From assembly GCA_013166775.1 (NCBI GenBank), contig JABLTJ010000017.1, positions 1 to 64,000 on the forward strand: 64,000 nt of DNA, in the 5' to 3' direction. This DNA is from Promethearchaeati archaeon (GTDB lineage Archaea > Asgardarchaeota > Heimdallarchaeia > Heimdallarchaeales > Heimdallarchaeaceae). This document shows, in pieces, positions 7,564 to 17,164 of this stretch (its first letter is position 1; every line of letters begins with the position of its first letter). The notes under the pieces were generated by a model. It was not told where the DNA came from and made no database searches. It saw only the letters and a list, made by a program, of their open reading frames with translations. The position numbers and the translations under genes were made by a program.

Positions 7564-9150
7564 TTGAATGAAAAAGAAATTCTTGAAAAGGTAAAAAAGT
7601 TATCTGATATTATAGAATTGAAAAAAATAATTGAATCTCTTCGAGTACTTTGCGCAAATAAGAAAAACAAACAAGTTTTACAAATCGTAGAAGAAGCAAT
7701 AAATGCAAGCAATTTGTTTGACGATAAAGAATCTTTGGTAAATTTGTACGAACTTAAAATAAAACAAATGATTAATAAGATTACAAATTTCTCTAAAGTA
7801 GAGTTGATTTTAAATAAAATGAAGGAAATATCTGAAACAGTAAAATACAGAAATGGTTTAGCTCTTGTATATCAGATTCAAAGTCATATAGAATTCGTCA
7901 ACGGCAATCTAAGAAAAAGTAATGAAACCATAAAGAAAGCTATTGATTTATTGTCTGTAGAAGATGAACGAGATTCTTATACTTACAATATTTGTACATA
8001 TTCATTTGCTGTAGGAAAATGGTTAAGCGAACACAATTCTGATATTTCAACAATTATTGAAGAAAATTTGGATTATTTCTACAAAAAAGGTCTCTATAGA
8101 AGCTTTGCACAAGCAATTGCAATATTGAATATTATATATATGAGAATGCAAAATAGCAAGAAAATCCTAGAAAATTCTAAAAAAATCTTCTCGAATAAAA
8201 CTCTTTTTGAGGAATTACCACTTGATGTCAAAGGAATTTCTTATTTCTTTTCTGGTGTTGGTTGTATGCTAGATTTAAACCTGAATTTCGCTGAATCTTA
8301 CTTCAAAGATGCCTATAACATTCTTAAACCCATTCACAAAGAGAGCATTTATTTTAGTAATTTTATCATTCTTCATTCCTTCTTATGTACTGTTACAGCT
8401 TTACAGGGTAAACTTGAAAAGAGTTTACAATTAATAGAGGAAGCTGAAAATCTACTTAAGCAAGAGTTTTTTGAGAAGAATCTTGATTTAGGTACAAAGA
8501 AACAAATCTACCATACTTTAAATTTAAACAAATTTTACGTTTATTCTCGTCTAAAAAAGTTTGATTCTGAGGAAATGCAAGATTTAATTGAAAAAATATT
8601 CATGGGGAGTAAAACACTTTATAGTGATTTTTTGCTCCTAAGCGAATTCATGCTTAATGCTAATCTAGTATCAAGAAAAATAGAAGAACTATTATCCATA
8701 GATAATTTCAGCTTAAATCGTGTGAAACATATCATTTTATTTACCCTTCAAAAAGAGAATACAAAGGAAGAATCAAGCAATTGGAGATATCTACAAAGAA
8801 TAGAGATTTTAAATAAAAGAAAAAGAACTACTAAGACTACCTTCATTGAAAATGTTTTTGCAGATCTACTTATTGCACAGCAATTATTCTCATTGAAAAG
8901 ATATGAAGAAATATATCCGCTCTTAAGAAAATATGAGAAAAAACTCCAAAAGATTGAAGTTCTGGAATTGCGCATTTTTATGGAAGCGTTCATTCAAGTA
9001 GGAGCATACAAGAGTGGTGACCCTCTTGGACCTGCTCTACAATACATAGTTATCAAAAAATGTAGACATTATGGTTTCGGTAGTTTGGAAAGTATATTAC
9101 TAAATTATCTGGACATGCAATATAAGGATATTCAGTCATTTATTAGATAA
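7564..9150 (+). CDS. TPR-like repeat protein 4 (528 aa), putative partner of peptide 4
   Basis: Array paralogue; FFEKNLDLGTKKQIYHTL and the C-terminal GDPLGPALQY block are shared with TPR 2 and 3. The open frame extends back to ATG 7450, but its first 38 codons cover the decayed peptide copy, a T-run and the TATA box. TTG 7564 (MNEKEILEK) aligns with the start of TPR 1 and gives the family length. Soluble, all-helical, with no enzymatic motif. The sequence between it and the next plus-strand feature contains no module hairpin, so the array ends here. Confidence 0.83.
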   Translation: MNEKEILEKVKKLSDIIELKKIIESLRVLCANKKNKQVLQIVEEAINASNLFDDKESLVNLYELKIKQMINKITNFSKVELILNKMKEISETVKYRNGLALVYQIQSHIEFVNGNLRKSNETIKKAIDLLSVEDERDSYTYNICTYSFAVGKWLSEHNSDISTIIEENLDYFYKKGLYRSFAQAIAILNIIYMRMQNSKKILENSKKIFSNKTLFEELPLDVKGISYFFSGVGCMLDLNLNFAESYFKDAYNILKPIHKESIYFSNFIILHSFLCTVTALQGKLEKSLQLIEEAENLLKQEFFEKNLDLGTKKQIYHTLNLNKFYVYSRLKKFDSEEMQDLIEKIFMGSKTLYSDFLLLSEFMLNANLVSRKIEELLSIDNFSLNRVKHIILFTLQKENTKEESSNWRYLQRIEILNKRKRTTKTTFIENVFADLLIAQQLFSLKRYEEIYPLLRKYEKKLQKIEVLELRIFMEAFIQVGAYKSGDPLGPALQYIVIKKCRHYGFGSLESILLNYLDMQYKDIQSFIR

Positions 9151-9215
9151 ATAAAATCAAGTAAAAATAGCTAAAGGTTTGAAGATAGACTTTGAGAAAA
9201 TAATCTTCTCTTCTT

Positions 9216-9560
9216 TCATTCTTTAATCTTGTATCTATCTCTGTCAGCAAAGAATTCCATACTAGCATATCCTGCAAATATTTTTGCTGAGTGAGTCTCT
9301 CCCTTTAAAATATAGAAACGATCTCCCTTAGTGAAGGTTTGTTCATTGCCTTCCACTGTTAAGATAATTTTACCTTCTAAAACTATACCCCACTGTGCAT
9401 CATGGGAATGTGGAGAAACCTCTGCATCTTGACTGAAATGCATAAAAATAATTTGATGATTCTTATCTTGGGATAAATATGCTGTAAGCCCTGGTATAGG
9501 TATATCTGCTTCTGGCAGTTTTCTTATTGCTTCAGGAAATATCTCTGTCATGTTACTCAT
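9216..9560 (-). CDS. Cupin-domain protein (114 aa)
   Basis: A single small beta-barrel cupin. The metal-ligand motif HSHDAQWGIVLEGKI, with E in LEGK, is followed by the second motif around GETHSAKIFAG. Such proteins bind a metal and act as small isomerases, dioxygenases or sensors; the substrate cannot be read from sequence. ATG 9560 (or ATG 9551) is chosen because CTTTATAAG lies about 25 bases upstream. A longer frame to 9680 would run through this promoter and into a hairpin. Confidence 0.8.
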   Translation of the reverse strand: MSNMTEIFPEAIRKLPEADIPIPGLTAYLSQDKNHQIIFMHFSQDAEVSPHSHDAQWGIVLEGKIILTVEGNEQTFTKGDRFYILKGETHSAKIFAGYASMEFFADRDRYKIKE

Positions 9561-9665
9561 TCTTTGCTTGAAATGGAAGCTTATAAAGATTGACGAGAGG
9601 ATAGAAGAAAATAAAACTAATCTAGATTCGTTTTTACGGAGTAAAAACCAGCCACCAAGAACAGT

Positions 9666-9712
9666 GAGTTGTCTTACCACATAAAATTATTTCTTTGTGG
9701 TAAGACTAACTC
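9666..9712. repeat. TCTTACCACA/TGTGGTAAGA inverted repeat, copy 1
   Basis: An 11-bp perfect stem GTCTTACCACA (9671-9681) and TGTGGTAAGAC (9696-9706), extended by GAGTT/AACTC with a one-base bulge. The loop has 14 bases. The same stem appears twice at 21247-21350. It lies at the 5' side of the cupin gene. It could be a shared bidirectional regulator site or the remains of a small mobile repeat. Confidence 0.7.
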
Positions 9713-9911
9713 GCAACTTTAGTGGGTCGCGCGAGTGTGTGATGAACATTTGTCATCTTTTTTCTTGAGGTGTTTTTTAGTATTTTATCATATAGTATAT
9801 AGGAAATAGAGGGTGGTTACAAAATAGTTTAATCTATTGTAAAATAGCAATCTGCCATGCATCCTTGACATCCTCTTTTCCTTTTTTTTGTCAGTTTTTT
9901 TCCTTTTGGGC

Positions 9912-9919
9912 TTAATTAG
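9912..9919 (+). promoter_or_regulatory. TATA-like box of peptide gene 5
   Basis: TTAATTAG, 51 bases before the first peptide ATG, in the same relative place as TTTAAGTA or TTTAATTA before the other peptide genes. The following TTTTGTTTCACTA and the AAGTGATGC ribosome site are also shared. Confidence 0.5.
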
Positions 9920-9962
9920 TTTTGTTTCACTATTAAGGTAACACAAAATCGAGAAGTGATGC

Positions 9963-10022
9963 ATGATGTACGACCCAGATCCAGCAGACGATGATATTCT
10001 TCCACCTATGTGGACCCCTTAA
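9963..10022 (+). CDS. Small acidic peptide 5 (19 aa)
   Basis: Encodes MMYDPDPADDDILPPMWTP. Compared with peptides 1-4 it lacks the xxR codons after MM and one acidic-region codon, all in-frame changes. The upstream DNA has diverged but keeps the TATA-like box and AAGTGATGCATGATG. It faces TPR gene 5 tail to tail, with 35 bases between the two stop codons. Confidence 0.8.
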   Translation: MMYDPDPADDDILPPMWTP

Positions 10023-10057
10023 ATTTGGGGTTCCCATTATTATTTTTTTGAAAATCC

Positions 10058-11755
10058 TTATTCTTGGAAATATTCCATTACAATCTTTTTTTGTTGTTCA
10101 TTAAATACATCCAGAAAAGCAACTTGCTGAAACTTATTTTCGGTTTTTTCTATAACTTTTGTAGATGATATAAGCGTTCGATACAATTGAATTTCTTCTA
10201 CTATCTTCTTGAGATTATTATTTCCACATCTCTCCTCTAATGCTCTAAGCTCTTGCAGAGTTTGTGGATTGGCTGGATTGGATATGTATTCCTCAAGCAA
10301 AACAAAGAATTCTAGCCATATTTTTAAAACAGGTACTCTAATTTCTTCTGTCTTATCTTTCATATTTTTAACAATTTCAAGGAATTTGTTCTGCTTTCCC
10401 ATTGCTAGATATACTTTTCCTAGCAATACATCTACATAAAATGGCTCATATGCATATTCTTTGATTGATTGTATTTTTGTAACTGTATCTTCAGTGGCGT
10501 TGTATGGTTTTTGAGTAATCAGTAATTGATGAATTAGCAAATTAACTTCCTCTTGAGCATCCTGTTTTTCCGTTTCTAGCATGTTTTTGATGTCGGTTTC
10601 ATCAAAGGATGATTCTAGAAGTAAAGTTTTAGATAATTGAGTTTTAGATAATATGTTTTTTGTGCGAATGTAAATTTGTTTTAATTTACTATCTTCAAGA
10701 ACCGAAAGATCTAAGTCCAATTGAGCAAAGATGAACATAAGTGTAGTATAAGAGCTGAAGTATATTCGTTTTATACCTTTTTCGAAGTAGTTTTCTTTAA
10801 CTACATCTTTCTCAATAAAATCTAAAAGCTCAATAAGAAGATCATATGATTTTTGAAATTGTCCTTGAAGTGCATAACATCGACTTAATAACCTCACGAT
10901 ATCGGTATATTCATACATTGCTTCATACATGCTTTTGTTCTTTACAATTTTTGAGTAGGCATTATGTAAATATTGTATAGCTTCAGGAAGCCTATACCTC
11001 TTTGTAGCAATTGTTCCTGAATACCAATAAAGAGAAATGTAGTGTTCATCAATAATTCTACTTTGAATTTTCTGGTCTTGAAATACCCAAAGTATTAATT
11101 CATCCACTTTATCCTCTTGATTTGAAAGGAAATAGAACCTTTGAAGTAAATTAATGACATAAACCAAACCAAGCGAATTAAAACTTTTTTCGTGATAAAA
11201 AGAAAGACACTCTTCCATATTTGAAATTGCAGTATTATAATTCCTATCTGCTAACGATGTAAATACTGTATATGAATATAGAGTGCCATAATATGTCTCA
11301 GGGAATTCTTCTTTTGACTTTGATATTGTTTTGAAAGCTTTTATGATATAATCCATTGAATTAGCATTTTCATTCCTTATTTGACTTAGGATTGACTTTG
11401 CTCTTAGAACTATTGCTAGTTGTTCAATATTATTACTTCGAGATGAAATTTCCTCCATTGAACTAACTATTTTCTCCGAATTTTTTATTTCCTTTACATA
11501 GGAATAGGTTTGCAAGAAGTATAACCAGTAGATTTTGAAAATTGTTTCATCGTTCTGTTTTTGTTCAGCAATTTCCATAGAATGTTTAAGCAATTCTGCT
11601 AATTCTGTTGATCTTTCATTGAAACAGATGATTTCAAGGTCTAGATAGTATTTGTGCAAATCAGACAAAGTATGGATTTTATCTTTATCTACGAAAACTC
11701 TCTTCCGTATTTTTTGAAACTCTCCAATATCTAGCATACTTTGTCCCCACGACAT
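10058..11755 (-). CDS. TPR-like repeat protein 5 (565 aa), diverged
   Basis: Same size and helical-repeat character as the array members, with TPR-like helices (RYRLPEAIQYLHNAYSKI, CYALQGQFQKSYDLLIELLD). The A-L-Q-G-x-x-x-x-S/A motif corresponds to ALQGRLELAL of TPR 1. The invariant C-terminal block of the array is not present; it ends in a short coiled segment with NEQQKKIVMEYF. It is on the opposite strand and convergent with peptide gene 5, so the pairing persists despite rearrangement. Soluble; no signal peptide, membrane helix or DNA-binding domain. Confidence 0.8.
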   Translation of the reverse strand: MSWGQSMLDIGEFQKIRKRVFVDKDKIHTLSDLHKYYLDLEIICFNERSTELAELLKHSMEIAEQKQNDETIFKIYWLYFLQTYSYVKEIKNSEKIVSSMEEISSRSNNIEQLAIVLRAKSILSQIRNENANSMDYIIKAFKTISKSKEEFPETYYGTLYSYTVFTSLADRNYNTAISNMEECLSFYHEKSFNSLGLVYVINLLQRFYFLSNQEDKVDELILWVFQDQKIQSRIIDEHYISLYWYSGTIATKRYRLPEAIQYLHNAYSKIVKNKSMYEAMYEYTDIVRLLSRCYALQGQFQKSYDLLIELLDFIEKDVVKENYFEKGIKRIYFSSYTTLMFIFAQLDLDLSVLEDSKLKQIYIRTKNILSKTQLSKTLLLESSFDETDIKNMLETEKQDAQEEVNLLIHQLLITQKPYNATEDTVTKIQSIKEYAYEPFYVDVLLGKVYLAMGKQNKFLEIVKNMKDKTEEIRVPVLKIWLEFFVLLEEYISNPANPQTLQELRALEERCGNNNLKKIVEEIQLYRTLISSTKVIEKTENKFQQVAFLDVFNEQQKKIVMEYFQE

Positions 11756-11878
11756 TCTTTCCTCTGTAATGACATACTAAAGCAGTATATCATTACTAGA
11801 AAAGAGAAAAGACTATAAAATATCTTCGCTTTCCTTTAACCGTCATTGGTAAAACTTTTATCACTCATCAGTAAGTTA

Positions 11879-12439
11879 ATGTTGATAATATTGAAAACTT
11901 TAGATTCTCTGTGGCATAAGATGGAAACAGGACCTAATCCTCCTGAAGAAATATATGCAATTATTGAAAACCCCAAAGATAGTAAGAACAAATACGAATT
12001 AGGTAAGGATGGTGTTATTTACTTGGATAGAGTTCTTCACTCTTCTGTTCATTTCCCCGGAGACTATGGATTAATTCCTCAAACATATTTTGAAGATGGT
12101 GACGCACTTGACGTTTTAGTTCTTATTTCAGAACCTACTTTTACAGGATGTGTCCTGTCTGCTAGACCAATTGGAATTCTTCGTATGCGTGATGAAAAAG
12201 GACATGATGATAAAATTCTAGCAGTTGCTACCAAAGATCCCTTCTTTCACAGTGTATATAATTTAGAGGATGTTTATCCACATACTTTGGAAGAGATTGC
12301 TGAATTCTTTAAGACTTACAAAGGCTTAGAACATGGAAAGCAGGTTGAGGTCTTAGGTTGGGATTCTAAAAAGGAAGCTTTCAAAGCTATAACTCATTCA
12401 ATGGAATTGTATAAAGATCTATTTGGAATAAAGAGTTAA
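11879..12439 (+). CDS. ppa: Inorganic pyrophosphatase, family I
   Basis: Hydrolyses pyrophosphate to two phosphates, pulling nucleotide polymerisation and other biosynthetic reactions forward in the cytosol. The signature near residue 73 is EDGDALDVLV, the three-aspartate metal site of soluble family I enzymes; Ala replaces the usual Pro. YELGKDGVIYLDRVLHSS and FPGDYGLIPQT are also typical. A frame start at TTG 11846 is possible, but ATG 11879 lies suitably downstream of CTATAAAATA (11812-11821) and gives the normal length. Confidence 0.95.
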   Translation: MLIILKTLDSLWHKMETGPNPPEEIYAIIENPKDSKNKYELGKDGVIYLDRVLHSSVHFPGDYGLIPQTYFEDGDALDVLVLISEPTFTGCVLSARPIGILRMRDEKGHDDKILAVATKDPFFHSVYNLEDVYPHTLEEIAEFFKTYKGLEHGKQVEVLGWDSKKEAFKAITHSMELYKDLFGIKS

Positions 12440-12562
12440 TAACATTGGTTTTCTATCTAGGTTTTTTTATCCTGTTTCATCAAATTCAAAAATAGTCCAA
12501 GCAAAATGTATTTAATTTGCTTCTTTTGTGTTTTAAACGAATTTACTACAAATAAAGTGATA

Positions 12563-14473
12563 ATGATGACTTCTGAAGAATGTTATGGTTATGAATATTT
12601 AGATGAAAAGGATAAAGAGAAAATTGATGCTCTTAACAATCCTAAAGCTGTAAAGGTTATTGATAGATTCTTAAAAATCTGTAAACCTGCGAAAGTTGTT
12701 GTAATTGATGATACGCAAGAAGATATTAATTATGTTAGACAACTATCCATAGATCTTGGAGAAGAAATAAAACTAGAAATGCCAGGACACACAATTCATT
12801 ATGATTCATATTTTGATCAAGCTCGTGACAAAGGAAATACTCGACTTCTTGTTCCTGTGACTGAAAAAGAAAAATATGGAACACACATAAATACAATAGA
12901 TAGAGACGAGGGATTAAAAGAAATTCTTGACATAATGGATGGTTGTATGAAAGGAAAATTAGTAGTGATTCGTTTCTTCTGTTTAGGTCCAACTAATTCT
13001 CGATTTTCTATATCAGCATTGCAAATTACTGATTCAGCATATGTTGCACACTCTGAAGATATACTATATAGAAAAGGATATGAACAATTCAAACGTCTTG
13101 AAGGTTCAGAAGATTTCTTCTATTTTGTTCACTCTGCAGGAGAATTAACGGAGAAGAACGTAACAAAGAACATTGAGAAACGTCGAATCTATATTGATCT
13201 TGAGGAAAATAGAGTTTTCACTGTTAACAATCAATATGCAGGAAATAGTCTTGGTCTAAAGAAACTCGCATTACGCTTAGCTATAAATAAAGCACTAAAA
13301 GAAAATTGGTTAGCAGAACACATGTTCATTTCTGCTGTGTATACATTAGATAAAAGTAGAAAAACTTACTTCTTAGGAGCTTTTCCAAGTGCATGTGGGA
13401 AGACTTCTACTGCTATGGTTCCTGGAAATGCAATAATAGGGGATGATATTGTGTACATGAGAGTTGATAAAGAAGGAATTCCAAAAGCTGTGAATATTGA
13501 AAGTGGAATATTTGGAATAATTAAGGATGTTAATCCAAAAGACGATCCAGAGATATACAAAGCTTTGACCTCACCATGTGAAACAATTTTCTCAAATGTT
13601 CAAATTACAGACGAAAAACCGTACTGGCTTGGAATGGGGGATGATATTGAAATACCAGAAATAGGTATAAATTGGACATCTTCTTATCTTGGAGAATGGA
13701 AAACAGGAAAGAAAGATGAAAAAGGAAATGAACTTAGTTTTTCCCATCCAAATGCTAGATATACTCTAAGAATAGAGGAATTGGAAAACGCAGATGAAGC
13801 ACTTCATGATCCTGATGGTGTAAAGGTATCTGCTATTGTTTACGGAGGAAGAGACAGTAACACTTCTGTTCCAGTCTATCAATCATTTAACTGGAGTAAT
13901 GGTGTCTTTGTTGGTGCTGCACTGGAATCGGAAACAACCTCAGCAACACTAGGACAAGCAGGCGTACGAAAACATCAACCTATGGCAAACTTAGATTTTA
14001 TTGTTGTTCCTCTTGGACAATATTTCCAGTCACATCTTAACTTCGTAAAAGAAGTAAAGGAAGAGAATCATCCACTTATTTTTTCAACTAATTACTTCCT
14101 GAAGGATGAAAATGGTAAATATTATGACGAAATTCTTGATAAGAAGATATGGTTACTTTGGGCTGAAGGTAGAGTACATGGGGATTATGATGCGATAAAA
14201 ACACCAATTGGTTATATTCCAAAATATGAAGATTTAGTAGACCTGTTTAAAGGAGCATTTGACATAGATTACGAGAAATCAAGATATGAAGCAGAATTCT
14301 CAATAAGAGTAGGTAAGTTTCTAGATAAGTTTGATAGAATAGAAAAATTCTATGCTAATGAAAAGGATATGCCAGAGGAATTCTTCTTTGAGTTAGAAGA
14401 ACAACGTAAAAAATTACTTGAAGCTAAAGAGAAGTATGGGACCGATACCATTTCCCCATTCCTTTTCTCTTAA
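12563..14473 (+). CDS. pckG: Phosphoenolpyruvate carboxykinase (GTP)
   Basis: Interconverts oxaloacetate and GTP with phosphoenolpyruvate, GDP and CO2, for gluconeogenesis. The GTP-type kinase loop FPSACGKTSTAM lies near residue 274. GNAIIGDDIVYMR and the SFNWSNGVFVGAA segment are family features, and the length (about 636 aa) is normal. An AAAGTGATA ribosome site precedes a double ATG (12563/12566); the open frame upstream to 12506 is probably not translated. It lies just behind the pyrophosphatase gene in the same direction. Confidence 0.95.
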   Translation: MMTSEECYGYEYLDEKDKEKIDALNNPKAVKVIDRFLKICKPAKVVVIDDTQEDINYVRQLSIDLGEEIKLEMPGHTIHYDSYFDQARDKGNTRLLVPVTEKEKYGTHINTIDRDEGLKEILDIMDGCMKGKLVVIRFFCLGPTNSRFSISALQITDSAYVAHSEDILYRKGYEQFKRLEGSEDFFYFVHSAGELTEKNVTKNIEKRRIYIDLEENRVFTVNNQYAGNSLGLKKLALRLAINKALKENWLAEHMFISAVYTLDKSRKTYFLGAFPSACGKTSTAMVPGNAIIGDDIVYMRVDKEGIPKAVNIESGIFGIIKDVNPKDDPEIYKALTSPCETIFSNVQITDEKPYWLGMGDDIEIPEIGINWTSSYLGEWKTGKKDEKGNELSFSHPNARYTLRIEELENADEALHDPDGVKVSAIVYGGRDSNTSVPVYQSFNWSNGVFVGAALESETTSATLGQAGVRKHQPMANLDFIVVPLGQYFQSHLNFVKEVKEENHPLIFSTNYFLKDENGKYYDEILDKKIWLLWAEGRVHGDYDAIKTPIGYIPKYEDLVDLFKGAFDIDYEKSRYEAEFSIRVGKFLDKFDRIEKFYANEKDMPEEFFFELEEQRKKLLEAKEKYGTDTISPFLFS

Positions 14474-14527
14474 CTCATTTTTTTATTAACAATTGTGGGG
14501 AATAAATAGGTTAAGTAAATATCTATA

Positions 14528-14755
14528 TTGATTCAATTGACGGTTAGTTATTTACAAGAAGAAAAAAAGGAAAAGAAAAAAATAAGCATTGTTGCATTAA
14601 TAAACAGTGTTATTGGAATACCTACAATTGTATTTTTGGTTTTTCTAATTGTTAAAGGATCTTTAGCTGATTATCTAACATTTGCATACTGTGGTCTAGC
14701 ATTATTAGTATTAGGTGTCTTCTTCTCATTTTATAAATTGATAAAAGGAAATTAA
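14528..14755 (+). CDS. Small membrane protein (75 aa)
   Basis: A charged N-terminus (EEKKEKKK) precedes two hydrophobic helices (IVALINSVIGIPTIVFLVFLI and FAYCGLALLVLGVFF) with a short basic tail. The frame starts at a TTG, and another TTG follows at 14536, so the start is unsure. No family recognised. It lies 55 bases after pckG. Confidence 0.5.
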   Translation: MIQLTVSYLQEEKKEKKKISIVALINSVIGIPTIVFLVFLIVKGSLADYLTFAYCGLALLVLGVFFSFYKLIKGN

Positions 14756-15699
14756 ATAACTTTTCAAACAACTAACAAGTATTTCTAGACGCCATTAGAT
14801 ATATTCTAACACAAGTATAGCAGCTAAAATTAATGATTTATCGAAAAAACGAACTTATACCGACAAAAAATGCTGTTTTTATTAATGTAAGCTACCAATT
14901 TCGATATTTTCTCCCTCTAGCTATTTATGTCGGATATTTTACGAGAAATGGATTTTTTAGGAAAGTATATACTCAATAATGAAAATACGGTAAACATTAA
15001 ACTAAGAGCTAACTAGATTAAATCTAGATTGAGATTCATGTTTTGTAAGAAATATTATGAAAAAAAAGAAAAGCAACTTGAAATATTAATGCAAATTTTT
15101 ATGATTAATTGATTATTTCAAATTAAGATTACAAAATGAGAGTAAATGGTATCAGTTATAGATTCATTGAGAGTACTGCTTAAAACTAATAATTATGAAA
15201 CATAACATAAAACATTCAAATTTTTTCTCGTTGAATGATCATTAAAAAATTATTATTAGATGGTGATTTAGTAGACATAGTAAATGAGTTTTGTTTGACA
15301 GAATTAGTAGGATAGCTACATCTTTTTCATTTATTTGTGAAGATATTTTCTCATGGGTTCTTACAGATTAATGGATGTCAATATGAATTTAATTCCATTA
15401 GAATGAAACATAGATTTTCCAATTATTATAATCAATTTCAGATATCCAACATTCTATTTGAAAATTTATCTGAAAAAATATAACCTTCAAATAGTGATAT
15501 TTACTTGATTTACAAAAAAATTTGGAATCTTATTTCAAGGTCTATAACTAAGACCTTCATTAACATCGGAAAACTATTACTTTAGTATCATATAAAACTA
15601 ATAAAAATCATTATACATCAGTAATACTGAAATAATACACATTAAATACGCTGTATTTTTATCAAAATGCTAATATTATAATCGATATCTCCTAAAATA
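14756..15699. other. AT-rich gap without a recognisable gene
   Basis: About 940 bases. I see no coding sequence of useful length, no tRNA and no clear repeat. The base composition is very AT-rich and stop codons fall in all frames. It separates the metabolic genes from the pilin/transporter group and could be a decayed gene or hold a noncoding RNA. Confidence 0.5.
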
Positions 15700-16233
15700 A
15701 TGATTGAAGAAATAAGAAATCTTCTAAAAAAAATTGATCTGATAGTAGATTCTGAAATAAGAAGATTGGATGACCAAATAGACGAATTGAAACAAGAGTT
15801 GAAAGAATTTAAGGAAACACGAGACAATTTTTCATCTGTGAATGAAGAAATAAAAGAACTCTCAATACAAGTTGATGAATTAACTTATGAAAGAAATCAA
15901 CTAAAGGAAACAGTTGATAACCTTAGTTACTTGGAGAGGAAATGTTCAGAAAAAGATGAGATAATAGGAAGGTTAACTCAAGAGCAAACAGGTTATATTT
16001 TTACAATCAAAGTCATTTCTAATTGGATACCAAGTCAAAAAGAAAATATTGACGTTCTTGTTGCCTTATCTTCAGCTTTAAATCATGAAGCCACATTTGA
16101 AGAGTTGCAGGAGAAGACAACAATTCCATCTGTTACACTAAAAAATAGAATCATTCCTATACTTCAGGATAATTCATTAGTTCTTGTAAAAAGAAATAAA
16201 GTGAAATTAACAATTGAAGAAGCTGATAAATAG
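15700..16233 (+). CDS. Coiled-coil protein with C-terminal winged-helix-like domain (177 aa)
   Basis: Residues 1-95 are a continuous charged coiled coil with heptad pattern (RRLDDQIDELKQELKEF, QVDELTYERNQLKET). Residues 105-175 resemble a winged helix: VLVALSSALNHEATFEELQE, then TTIPSVTLKNRIIPILQDNS and a short hairpin VLVKRNKVKLT. It may be a DNA-binding or adaptor protein that dimerises through the coiled coil. It stands just before the pilin-like gene, in the same direction. Confidence 0.65.
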   Translation: MIEEIRNLLKKIDLIVDSEIRRLDDQIDELKQELKEFKETRDNFSSVNEEIKELSIQVDELTYERNQLKETVDNLSYLERKCSEKDEIIGRLTQEQTGYIFTIKVISNWIPSQKENIDVLVALSSALNHEATFEELQEKTTIPSVTLKNRIIPILQDNSLVLVKRNKVKLTIEEADK

Positions 16234-16297
16234 TACTTGTTTTGATGGTTGAGATTTCCGCAAAGTTAAATAATGCAGAAAATTAAATGATAACTGC

Positions 16298-17110
16298 ATG
16301 AAGATAAAGATGAAATCAAGACGTGGAGTTTCCAGTATAATCTCAACTTTAATAATCTTCACGATAATGGTTGCTGCTTTAGGTTTAGCTTTTTCACAGA
16401 TTATACCATCTCTGGAAAGATTTCAAACAGAAAGTGATTTAACTGCAGCAACAAACGCATTTCTATCTTTTGACTCTGAAATAAAGAAACTAGTCAATAC
16501 TCCTGTGAATTCCTCAAGTGTAGTTAGGTACAACCTTGGAAATGGAATATTAGATTTGGAACAAAAGCGTGAAGTTTATCTGATTATCAATTCTGGTGGA
16601 AATGAATTATTTAATTATTCATGCTATACAGGAGAAGTTGTTTATAGACTCAATGGAAATTTCAAGGGATTGGGGGGTGCTATATACGACTTTGGAGGAC
16701 CAGAACTATTAGTTTATTCCCTTAACAGAACTTCACAAATGACAAATATAGTGCATCAATCTTTTGATGATTATAAATTGCTAAAAATGTACTATAGTGT
16801 TTTTCTTAGTATAGAGCACATTAGCGAGAGTGATCTTGAAGTTAATTTCATTGTTATACACCTAAACACATCTAGAATCTTGGAAGGTCAAAGTGAATAT
16901 TTTCCAATTATTAATACACCAACAAAAATTCAAATGATTAAAACAAACCAAGTAATAGAACAATATAATTTAGGAAATAGAAGTGATGATTTAAGAGTAG
17001 AAGCGAGAACATCAGATTTTTCACAATCAATCCAATATCCAATAGCACCTTATACTTTTGCATTAAACTTGAATTTAATCCATATATACATTGATTTTCG
17101 CACTGTTTAA
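16298..17110 (+). CDS. Type IV pilin-like secreted protein
   Basis: The N-terminus has a short basic stretch ending RRGVSS and then a long hydrophobic helix (IISTLIIFTIMVAALGLAF), the class III signal and assembly helix of archaeal pilins and related surface proteins. Processing would occur near RRG|VSS. The rest (to residue 270) is beta-rich with N-x-S/T sites such as NSS, NRT and NTS. An alternative start is ATG 16310. It might form a pilus or anchor an extracellular domain; the exact structure is not clear. Confidence 0.7.
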   Translation: MKIKMKSRRGVSSIISTLIIFTIMVAALGLAFSQIIPSLERFQTESDLTAATNAFLSFDSEIKKLVNTPVNSSSVVRYNLGNGILDLEQKREVYLIINSGGNELFNYSCYTGEVVYRLNGNFKGLGGAIYDFGGPELLVYSLNRTSQMTNIVHQSFDDYKLLKMYYSVFLSIEHISESDLEVNFIVIHLNTSRILEGQSEYFPIINTPTKIQMIKTNQVIEQYNLGNRSDDLRVEARTSDFSQSIQYPIAPYTFALNLNLIHIYIDFRTV

Positions 17111-17164
17111 TTTTCTTTTTATAACAAAAAGTAGGATTTATTAGAAATAAGATATTATGTTATT

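Noticed and set aside
456..9150. TPR proteins as HTH-type transcription factors of the PlcR/NprR kind
   Set aside because: No helix-turn-helix segment is recognisable at their N-termini; only TPR-like helices are visible.
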